Notes under the pieces: generated by a model
Database searches by the model: none
What the model was told of the DNA's origin: nothing
Seen by the model: the letters and a program-made list of their open reading frames with translations, nothing else
Program-made: the position numbers and the translations under genes
Virus record (IMG/VR): IMGVR_UViG_3300033182_000581
Location: 1 to 64,000 of that record
Direction: 5' to 3' (one strand)
Source: a virus
DNA: 64,000 bases
Part shown: positions 56,975-64,000 of the stretch, piece by piece
Layout: the number at the start of each line of letters is the position of its first letter
Numbering within the stretch: the first letter of the stretch is position 1

Positions 56975-58204
56975 ATGACAGAAATACAACAATATTTTGA
57001 GAAGTTTAAAGATATGGAGCCATACTTAGAAATCAATGAAGAAGAATGGTCTTACATAAAAGAAACTTTCCCAAAAGATGAGGTAAAAGAAGTATTGGCG
57101 GATATTCTTATGGATTATCCACTACCAACTTCTGAAATAAGTGAAGTTGATGCATATAATGATTTTATGAAACTAAAAGGAATTCGTTGGAATGAACTTT
57201 TAGTAGAAGATGAGTGGTTTCCACGAAAAGCATCCGAATCAAAATATCCACTAATCTTCAGAGGTAAACCACAATATATTCGTAGATTAAATACAGGTAA
57301 TAATGCATCAAATCATTTTCAACAAGAAAATCGTTGGGGTGTAGATGGAACTGTATCACCTGGCCCAAAACGAACATGGGAAACGAGAAAGTTTATGGTT
57401 ACTCTAATCGGTGGGTTATACACTCTTAAATTTCCAAAGGTTACCCGAAACGAATTGAGAGTTTGTTTAAGTTTAAGAAAATACATTTGTTCACAATTCA
57501 AACCAAATGTTGCAAAGGTATTCTATGAAATGATGGGTTCTGAGAACGTATTAGATTTTAGTGCAGGGTGGGGTGATAGATTCGCTGGATTTATGGCAGC
57601 AACAAACACCAAACATTATGTAGGGTTAGACCCTCGTAAAGAAAACCATCCTTACTATCATATGCAAGGTGAGTTCTATGATAAACACTTAGGGTTCTTT
57701 GAAGGTAACAAAGATTGGGAGTTTCATATCACTGCAGCAGAAGATTTTGATTTTACTCCTTATGATAATCATTTCGATATGGTGTTTACATCACCACCTT
57801 ACTTTTCAGTAGAGAGGTATTCATATGATGATAATCAGAGTTGGGTTCGATACAAAACGATTGATGATTGGAACAAAAACTTCCTACATAAAACTATTGA
57901 AAAGCTTTGGCCATCGATTAAGAAGGGTGGTTACATCGCAGTTAACATCGCTGATGTATATGCATCATCTGGCGGTGAGAGAAAGTATATGGAAATAACA
58001 AACCCAATGAATGATTTTATTAAATCGTTAGGTGGTACTTATGAAGGGTGTTTAGGTATGGAAATGGCTAAACGACCAGGTTCAGTTGGTGCAGGATTGG
58101 TAATCGAAGAGGATAGAGATAGATATACTGAAGAAGAATTAAGAAAGCATGATGAAAATGTTGGTAAAACATTTTGTGAACCAATTTGGATTTGGAAGAA
58201 GTAG
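56975..58204 (+). CDS. SPPY-type SAM-dependent methyltransferase, paralogue 1
   Basis: 409 residues. Motif I is VLDFSAGWGDRFAGF at 192-206, with YVGLDP at 215-220 as motif II. Motif IV is FTSPPYF at 271-277, the (S/N/D)PPY signature of amino-group DNA methyltransferases that modify N6-adenine or N4-cytosine. The N-terminal 190 residues are a separate domain shared with paralogue 2 and may recognise the target. Base specificity cannot be read from the motif. It may protect phage DNA or complete a hypermodified base. Its stop overlaps the GTG start of paralogue 2. Confidence 0.82.
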   Translation: MTEIQQYFEKFKDMEPYLEINEEEWSYIKETFPKDEVKEVLADILMDYPLPTSEISEVDAYNDFMKLKGIRWNELLVEDEWFPRKASESKYPLIFRGKPQYIRRLNTGNNASNHFQQENRWGVDGTVSPGPKRTWETRKFMVTLIGGLYTLKFPKVTRNELRVCLSLRKYICSQFKPNVAKVFYEMMGSENVLDFSAGWGDRFAGFMAATNTKHYVGLDPRKENHPYYHMQGEFYDKHLGFFEGNKDWEFHITAAEDFDFTPYDNHFDMVFTSPPYFSVERYSYDDNQSWVRYKTIDDWNKNFLHKTIEKLWPSIKKGGYIAVNIADVYASSGGERKYMEITNPMNDFIKSLGGTYEGCLGMEMAKRPGSVGAGLVIEEDRDRYTEEELRKHDENVGKTFCEPIWIWKK

Positions 58205-59409
58205 TGGATATTAAAGAAGTTTTTAAGAAATATTATAATATGAAACCATATCTTCAGATTGAAGAAGATGAGTGGCAACATATTATTACTACTTATGAAA
58301 AAGATGAGGTGGTTGATGAACTCGCCAAATGTTTACATACATACCCATGTCCAATACCAGAAATATCTGAAGAAGAAACTCTTAAATCTTTAAAGTTATT
58401 AAAAGGTGTAAAGTGGCCTAAATTACTTATTGAAAAGGAGTGGTTTCCTCGAAATGAGAGAAAATCAAAATACCCTTTAACCGAAAAATACTTTAAAAGA
58501 GATAATAGCGGAAACAACGCATCAAACCCATTTCACATTGAAAATAGATGGAAGGTGGATTGGACACGTAGTCCATCTGGTTGGAGAACCTGGCAGACGG
58601 TAGATGGTATCAAAACAATTGTTCGTGCATTTTGGAGTTTAGAGCAGGTTTTAACAAAAGTAGATTTACAATCAATTAGAATGGCAACCACTCTACGCAA
58701 GTATGTGGCTTCTCAATTTAAACCATCGATTGCAAAAGTATTTTATGATTATTTTAAATCAGAAAATGTATTAGATTTTTCAGCAGGTTGGGGTGATAGG
58801 TTGGCCGGGTTCTATTGTGGTGAAACTACAAAACATTATGTTGGTATTGACCCCAATACATTAAATCATCCAAATTATAAAAAACAGATTGAGTTCTATA
58901 AGAAACATCAAACTTTTTTTGAAGAACCAAAGCAGGTGGATTTAATTTGTATGCCCGCAGAAGATGTAGATTTTTCTAAGTACGAAAACCACTTTGATAC
59001 TGTATTTACATCCCCACCATATTTCGATGTTGAACGATATTCGGATGAGGATACACAAAGTTGGGTAAGGTATAAAAATATAGATGATTGGAATAAAAAC
59101 TTTTTACATAAAACACTTGGTAATATCATTCCAGCTGTAAAAAAAGGTGGTATATTGGCAATCAATATTGCGGATGTTTGGTCTGCAAAAGATAAGGATT
59201 ACTTTGAGATTTGTAATCCTATGAATGAGTTTTTAGAATCACAAGGATTAACATATTATGGTTGTATCGGAATGGAGATGACAAAGAGATTTAATTCAGG
59301 TGGTGCAGGAAATGCTAAGAGTGAGTATTTTGAGGAACATTTAAAAGAAACAACTGAAGAGAAAAAAGATGTTGCTTTTGGTGAACCGATTTGGATTTTT
59401 AAAAAATAA
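58204..59409 (+). CDS. SPPY-type SAM-dependent methyltransferase, paralogue 2
   Basis: 401 residues from a GTG overlapping the previous stop (TAGTG), chosen because it aligns with the start of paralogue 1; in-frame TTG codons upstream are less likely. It shares KPYLQIEEDEW, WFPRN, NTGNNASN-like SGNNASNPF, FKPSIAKVFY, VLDFSAGWGDRLAGF and FTSPPYFDVERYS with paralogue 1. The two differ enough to recognise different targets. The -33 box of the gp43 promoter lies in its last codons. Confidence 0.82.
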   Translation: MDIKEVFKKYYNMKPYLQIEEDEWQHIITTYEKDEVVDELAKCLHTYPCPIPEISEEETLKSLKLLKGVKWPKLLIEKEWFPRNERKSKYPLTEKYFKRDNSGNNASNPFHIENRWKVDWTRSPSGWRTWQTVDGIKTIVRAFWSLEQVLTKVDLQSIRMATTLRKYVASQFKPSIAKVFYDYFKSENVLDFSAGWGDRLAGFYCGETTKHYVGIDPNTLNHPNYKKQIEFYKKHQTFFEEPKQVDLICMPAEDVDFSKYENHFDTVFTSPPYFDVERYSDEDTQSWVRYKNIDDWNKNFLHKTLGNIIPAVKKGGILAINIADVWSAKDKDYFEICNPMNEFLESQGLTYYGCIGMEMTKRFNSGGAGNAKSEYFEEHLKETTEEKKDVAFGEPIWIFKK

Positions 59410-59421
59410 TTTGTATATTTA
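59390..59421 (+). promoter_or_regulatory. Host-type promoter, leaderless, for gp43
   Basis: TTTGG at 59390-59394 inside the methyltransferase gene, N19, TATATTTA at 59414-59421; ATG 4 nt later at 59426. Confidence 0.7.
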
Positions 59422-59425
59422 ACGT

Positions 59426-61933
59426 ATGTATCAAAATGTGTATTGGGAAAAAGAGGGGGGAATCGTCCATTGTTGGGATGATGAGAAAGGTTACTTTACA
59501 AAGAAGTATAGAAATTATGCTTATGTAAGGGATGGTAATGGTTCTTATCAATCCATTTATGGTGAAAGATTAAAGAAAATCAACTTTTGGAAAAAGGAAG
59601 ATAATCTGAAACTTTACGAATCAGATGTAAATGAGATGACCCGTTTCCTAATTGATGAGTATGGTGATTCTGATGAAGTATCAAACGGACATGTAATTAT
59701 GACATTTGATATTGAGGTAGAAATGAATTCAGGCCTACCAGATACCAATGAAGCCCAAAACACAATGACATCAGTTGCGTTCCACGACTCTGCAACAAAT
59801 GATTACTTTGTATATGTTGTAAATGAAGGTGAAGAGATAAATAAAACCATTAAGGGTGCAAAGGTTCGTTCATTCCGTTCTGAAGAAGATATGTTAATTG
59901 CATTCTTAAACAGTTGGGAAGAGATTTCACCCACTATCATCACCGGGTGGAACATTGATTTCTTTGATGTTACTTATCTATACAATCGATTGAAGAGATT
60001 GTTTGGTACATCAACTGCAAACAGATTATCACCAATCAAAAAAGTACATTGGAATAAGTATCGTAATAGATATATCATTGCAGGTGTATCTGCATTAGAT
60101 TATATTGCGTTGTATAAAAACTTCACATATACAGAACTACCTAATTACCGATTAGACACTGTCGCAAGAGAAGAACTAAACAGAGGTAAGGTTGAGTACG
60201 ATGGGAACTTAGACCAACTATTTAGAGATGATTTAGAAAAGTTTATTGAGTATAACTTAGTGGATGTGGAGTTGGTTGTTGATATGGATAAGAAACTTCA
60301 GTTCATTGATTTGGCACGTGCAATTTGCCATGCAGGACACGTATTCTATGAAGATTTCCTATTCTCATCAAAGTGGTTAGAAGGTGCGATTCTAACATTC
60401 CTAAGAAGAAGTGGTAGGGTGGCACCTGATAAACCGCAAAGGAAACAATCAACTGATGGTGGTTCGGATTCATTTGCTGGTGCGTATGTAAAAGAACCAA
60501 AACCTGGTCTTTACAAATGGATATATGATTTGGATTTAACATCACTATACCCATCTATTATTATGACAATAAACATATCACCCGAAACAAAGGTGGGTAA
60601 AGTAAAGGGATATTCTGTTGATTCTCATATGAAATCCCAAATAGAATCATATAGTATTGTTGAAGATAGTGGTAGAGAATTACCAGCTATGGAAAAATCA
60701 AAGTTTGAAGATTTTATTTCTAATACAAACCTATCCATAGCATCAAATGGTGTACTATATACGCAGGATAAGGTAGGTGTAATACCTGAGATTCTTAACG
60801 TATGGTTTGATAAGAGGGTTGAGTATAAAGACCTGATGAAGAAATATGGTAAAGAGGGTAATACCAAATTGTACAACTTCTATTCCCAAAGACAGTTAGT
60901 TCAAAAGATTATGTTGAACTCACTTTATGGAGTATTGGGATTACCATCATTTAGATTCTATGATGTGGATAACGCAGAGGCCGTAACACTTACAGGTCAA
61001 ACTGTAATTAAAACAACTGAGTTGATTGCAAACCAATATTATAGTCAAAATATTGGAGAAACAAAAGATTACAACATATATGTTGATACTGATTCTGTAT
61101 TCTATGAGGCAGCACCATTGGTTAAATCGAGAAATCCAAACATAGATGTAAACTCAGATGAACAAATGATTCCTGCAATTCTATCGGTTGCTAAGGAAGT
61201 ACAAGACCACATTAATAAAACTTATGATGTGATGTCAAAACGTATGTTCAATGTGGCTAATCATAGATTTGATATTAAGCAGGAAACTATTGCAAAGGGT
61301 GGTTTTTGGGTATCAAAGAAAAGATACGCTCAATGGATTATCAACGATAATACTGTGAATTGTGATAAGTTGGATGTGAAAGGGTTGGATGTTAAACGTA
61401 GTTCATTCCCAACTTATTTCAAAGAAGTGATGAGTACCGTACTGATGGATATTCTAAAGGATGAGGATAAAGATAAAATTGATGATTATATTCTATCTAA
61501 GAGAGATGAAATGAAAACTATCAACTTTATCGATATAGCAAAGAACTCAGCAGTTAAGGATATGAGTAAGTACCAATTTAAGAATCAGGCAATTGGTGAG
61601 TTTATGAAAGGAACACCTGCACACGTTAAGGCAGCACTTACATATAACCAATTACTGAAGTATTATAATGCACCTTACAAATACGAACCGATGAAAGATG
61701 GTGATAAGATTAAGTGGGTGTATTTAAAAAACAACCCATTAGGATTAGGTTCTGTTGGGTTAACGGGTTATAACGACCCAAAAGAGATTTTGGATTTGGT
61801 GGAACAATACATTGATTATGACTTAATCTGGCAAAAAGAATTAGAAAATAAGTTAGATGATTTCTACAATGCAATGGATTGGGAGAAACCAAATCCAAAT
61901 ATGGCTAAAGCATCAAAGTTTTTTGGATTTTAA
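59426..61933 (+). CDS. 43: Family B DNA polymerase gp43
   Basis: 835 residues; T4 gp43 has 898. Exonuclease motifs are MTFDIEVEM (Exo I, about 92-100), ITGWNIDFFDVTYLYNR (Exo II) and YNLVDVELVVDMD (Exo III). Polymerase motifs are YDLDLTSLYPSII (motif A, about 366-378), KIMLNSLYGVLG (motif B, about 492-503) and YVDTDSVFY (motif C, about 551-559). All catalytic acidic residues are present, so it is the replicase with proofreading. The ATG is 4 nt from the -7 element, predicting leaderless mRNA. Confidence 0.96.
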   Translation: MYQNVYWEKEGGIVHCWDDEKGYFTKKYRNYAYVRDGNGSYQSIYGERLKKINFWKKEDNLKLYESDVNEMTRFLIDEYGDSDEVSNGHVIMTFDIEVEMNSGLPDTNEAQNTMTSVAFHDSATNDYFVYVVNEGEEINKTIKGAKVRSFRSEEDMLIAFLNSWEEISPTIITGWNIDFFDVTYLYNRLKRLFGTSTANRLSPIKKVHWNKYRNRYIIAGVSALDYIALYKNFTYTELPNYRLDTVAREELNRGKVEYDGNLDQLFRDDLEKFIEYNLVDVELVVDMDKKLQFIDLARAICHAGHVFYEDFLFSSKWLEGAILTFLRRSGRVAPDKPQRKQSTDGGSDSFAGAYVKEPKPGLYKWIYDLDLTSLYPSIIMTINISPETKVGKVKGYSVDSHMKSQIESYSIVEDSGRELPAMEKSKFEDFISNTNLSIASNGVLYTQDKVGVIPEILNVWFDKRVEYKDLMKKYGKEGNTKLYNFYSQRQLVQKIMLNSLYGVLGLPSFRFYDVDNAEAVTLTGQTVIKTTELIANQYYSQNIGETKDYNIYVDTDSVFYEAAPLVKSRNPNIDVNSDEQMIPAILSVAKEVQDHINKTYDVMSKRMFNVANHRFDIKQETIAKGGFWVSKKRYAQWIINDNTVNCDKLDVKGLDVKRSSFPTYFKEVMSTVLMDILKDEDKDKIDDYILSKRDEMKTINFIDIAKNSAVKDMSKYQFKNQAIGEFMKGTPAHVKAALTYNQLLKYYNAPYKYEPMKDGDKIKWVYLKNNPLGLGSVGLTGYNDPKEILDLVEQYIDYDLIWQKELENKLDDFYNAMDWEKPNPNMAKASKFFGF

Positions 61934-61965
61934 TTTGGATAGTTCAAAAAGTTTTTGTATATTTG
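61934..61965 (+). promoter_or_regulatory. Host-type promoter for gp45
   Basis: TTTGG at 61934-61938, N19, TATATTTG at 61958-61965, with a 30-nt A/T-rich leader lacking Shine-Dalgarno. Confidence 0.74.
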
Positions 61966-61995
61966 TATCAATTAATTATTTAAAAGTTTAAAATT

Positions 61996-62709
61996 ATGGA
62001 AAAAGTTCGTGTAAACCGATTTATTCAGAAGTACAACCTTGCTGGGTTAATCGAATCTGTGAAGTGGGGTGTCGAGGGAGACACATTAACCACGCAATTT
62101 ATTTCAGATGACAAATCCGTGCTAGGTAATGTTACTATGACAGGTTTTGATTTTGAAGATGGTGAGTATGGTATTTACGATACCACAAAGTTCACCAAAA
62201 TGTTATCAGTATTATCAAATGATGTAGATATCACTCCATCTAAGTTTGATGGTAAGGTAACTGCCATTGATTTATCTGATAAAGGTACATCGGCAACTTA
62301 TATGTTGGCAGACCTCTCAGTTATTCCAGTTGTTCCTGATTTGAAACAACTACCACCATTCGATGTTCAAATTGATATCGATTCTACATTTGTAGATAGA
62401 TTCAATAAGGCAAAGAGTGCTCTTTCTGATGAGAAAAACTTTACATTCCAATGTAAGGGTGGTAATGGTAAAATCATCATTGGTTATTCTAAAACCAATA
62501 CTAACAGAATCTCTATTGATGTAAATTGTAAATGTGAAAACGATGTAGATGGTATTTCATTCTCAGCAGATTTCTTAAAAGAAATTCTAAATGCAAATAG
62601 AGATGCATCTTCGGCATCATTAAAGATTTCAACACAAGGATTGGCTAACCTAAAATTCGATGTAGACAATTATACATCTGAATATTACTTAGTAGAGGTA
62701 CAATCATAA
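61996..62709 (+). CDS. 45: Sliding clamp gp45
   Basis: 237 residues, near the T4 gp45 length (228). The two-domain clamp layout is visible: FDFEDGEYGIYDTTKFTKMLSVL with VDITPSKFDG in the first half, and DSTFVDRFNKAKSAL, NGKIIIGYSK and a C-terminal LKFDVDNYTSEYYLVEVQS in the second, matching IYDLNGFLGILSLV and related gp45 segments. The trimeric ring gives gp43 processivity and in T4 also activates late transcription. It is coupled to the following gene by TAATG. Confidence 0.85.
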   Translation: MEKVRVNRFIQKYNLAGLIESVKWGVEGDTLTTQFISDDKSVLGNVTMTGFDFEDGEYGIYDTTKFTKMLSVLSNDVDITPSKFDGKVTAIDLSDKGTSATYMLADLSVIPVVPDLKQLPPFDVQIDIDSTFVDRFNKAKSALSDEKNFTFQCKGGNGKIIIGYSKTNTNRISIDVNCKCENDVDGISFSADFLKEILNANRDASSASLKISTQGLANLKFDVDNYTSEYYLVEVQS

Positions 62710-64000
62710 TGAATCATTTTTACGAACGTTCACAGTTTTCCACATTTAAATCCAATACAACTTATCATCAGTTACTACAAATGACTGATGATGAGTTTGT
62801 GGATTGGGCTCGTACGCTTCGTAAAGAGGTTACAGAGCAGTGGGATGAAAGAGGTACTCCACCTGTTATAGGTAAGAATGAGAAAGGTATCATAACTTCT
62901 ATGAAAAAACTTAAATCCAACTCTGCAGATTATTGGGAGAAAGATTTGAGTGGAGATAGTGGTTCATTGGGTATCATCAAAAATTTCAATAAAGATGCAT
63001 CAGTTGTAAATCAGTTTTTCCCAACAATGTTAAAAACTAAGATTTCAATTGGTAAATCTGCAGATGGTGGGTTGAGTATTTATGACCATTTCTCAGACCC
63101 CGATATGGAAGATAAGTTCGTAAAGATTATGAAACGGTCTGTAAAAAGGGATTCAATGTATTCCTGGTCGCGTTCTATTGTTAATAAGAGGGATGAGAAC
63201 CCATTTTGGAATGGTCAAACTGGATATGATTTTGTAAAAGAAGTACATGATGGTAAAATATTCAATGGGAAATATTCTAATTACTCAATAGTTCTTGCAA
63301 AGGTAAAAGAAGATACTTTAGAGAATTATGGAACTTTCAACGCAGAGTATGTTGGGTTTAGTAATCTTTATTTATCTGCAGATGAAGTTAATGAACTAAA
63401 AGATGGTGGGTATCTGAACCAAACCCAATTATCAAACATCGATAAAATAGAACCATCATATGAACTAAAAGATGGTACTAAGAAGAATTATCACTATTTA
63501 ATTCGATGGTATGATAAGACAGTTGGTATATTCCCTAAAATACTTCAGGTATTTAGATTAGGATGTGGACAACCCGCAGTTAACTTCCCGGCCCTTACTG
63601 CTAAATGGATTTATGAAAACTATACATCACATATTGAGCAAGATGAACCATTAAACATTTATGATTCATCTGCAGGTTGGGGTGGTAGAATTATGGGTGC
63701 TATGAGTAGTAGAAAGAAAATCCACTACATTGGAACTGACCCAAATCCCGATAACTTTATTGATGAATTAGGTATCACACGATATGAATATCTTGCAGAT
63801 TTCTACAATAAAAATTGTGTTGATGATTTCTCAGATAAACTAACAACATTCTTTAATGTAGAAAAACAATCTAATACATATGATGTTTATCAAGAGGGTT
63901 CTGAATTAATTCAACATAATCCAAACTTTCAGAAGTATAAAGGTAAGTTGGATTTGGCGTTCACATCACCGCCGTACTTTAATAGAGAACAATATTCACA
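62709..64000 (+). CDS. SPPY-type SAM-dependent methyltransferase, paralogue 3, 3' end outside window
   Basis: At least 430 residues are visible; the gene runs off the right edge. The start overlaps the gp45 stop (TAATG). Motif I is IYDSSAGWGGRIMGA at about 316-330, followed by YIGTDPNPDN, and motif IV is AFTSPPYFNREQYS at the window end, all as in paralogues 1 and 2. The N-terminal 310 residues differ from theirs and are longer, so the target may differ. FRLGCGQPAVNFPALTAKWI precedes the catalytic domain. DNA amino-methyltransferase is the best guess; the substrate is unknown. Confidence 0.8.
   Translation, partial: MNHFYERSQFSTFKSNTTYHQLLQMTDDEFVDWARTLRKEVTEQWDERGTPPVIGKNEKGIITSMKKLKSNSADYWEKDLSGDSGSLGIIKNFNKDASVVNQFFPTMLKTKISIGKSADGGLSIYDHFSDPDMEDKFVKIMKRSVKRDSMYSWSRSIVNKRDENPFWNGQTGYDFVKEVHDGKIFNGKYSNYSIVLAKVKEDTLENYGTFNAEYVGFSNLYLSADEVNELKDGGYLNQTQLSNIDKIEPSYELKDGTKKNYHYLIRWYDKTVGIFPKILQVFRLGCGQPAVNFPALTAKWIYENYTSHIEQDEPLNIYDSSAGWGGRIMGAMSSRKKIHYIGTDPNPDNFIDELGITRYEYLADFYNKNCVDDFSDKLTTFFNVEKQSNTYDVYQEGSELIQHNPNFQKYKGKLDLAFTSPPYFNREQYS

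Noticed and set aside
1-64000. tRNA genes, integrase or att sites
   Set aside because: No cloverleaf with CCA-type acceptor or recombinase motif was seen in the intergenic sequence; this was by eye, so a tRNA scan would be the decisive test.

Overview
The window is a contiguous piece of a T4-like (Straboviridae-type or marine T4-superfamily) myovirus genome. It is AT-rich, tightly packed and coded entirely on the + strand. Recognisable T4 homologues include gp22, gp23, gp13-15, gp18, gp19, a gp26-type baseplate protein, gp32, UvsX, a 5'-3' exonuclease, gp41, NrdA/NrdB, gp43 and gp45. The host is probably a member of Bacteroidota, likely a marine flavobacterium. The evidence is that the replication genes are preceded by a repeated TTTGG-N19-TATATTTG element, which matches the -33 TTTG / -7 TAnnTTTG consensus of the Bacteroidota housekeeping sigma factor. 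Both ends of the window are cut inside genes. No tRNA, CRISPR, integrase or insertion sequence was seen. No gene-free stretch exceeds about 190 bases; the largest is 43875-44061 and holds tandem promoters.

Layout. 2-4769: head module (a core/internal protein cut by the window edge, a phage ribosomal protein bS21, acidic scaffold gp22, major capsid protein gp23). 4901-5560: PhoH ATPase. 5607-20956: about 15 kb of fibre and adhesin genes, including a 1,673-residue fibre ending in an S74 chaperone domain and three tandem LamG-like paralogues. 20998-26916: neck, tail terminator, sheath and tube. 27055-38294: tail assembly, tape measure and baseplate. 38377-43874: small conserved phage genes, a divergent family A DNA polymerase-like protein and two unknown proteins. 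44062-51983: gp32, UvsX, exonuclease, helicase, ribonucleotide reductase, thioredoxin and a MazG-like hydrolase. 51985-64000: an HTH protein, a thymidylate-synthase-fold enzyme with a cytosine-type specificity residue, an asparagine-synthetase-like amidotransferase, a PLP enzyme, an orphan, three paralogous SPPY methyltransferases, the family B polymerase gp43 and the clamp gp45.

Two expression regimes can be read from the DNA. Most structural operons start from a 9-bp ATATTTATA motif, often directly after an intrinsic terminator, and most of their genes carry Shine-Dalgarno sequences. Most replication and metabolism genes start from the host-like TTTGG-N19-TAnnTTTG promoter and lack Shine-Dalgarno sequences; in four cases the ATG lies 5-6 nt past the -7 element, predicting leaderless mRNAs. 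Bacteroidota ribosomes occlude their anti-Shine-Dalgarno with a pocket that includes bS21. A phage bS21 upstream of the late genes therefore suggests a testable ribosome-reprogramming switch. A second candidate system is the 52.2-64 kb cluster, which looks like a nucleotide/DNA modification pathway. A three-copy promoter element with a TTAAC-N6-TTAAC direct repeat links part of that cluster to a block of small unknown genes.
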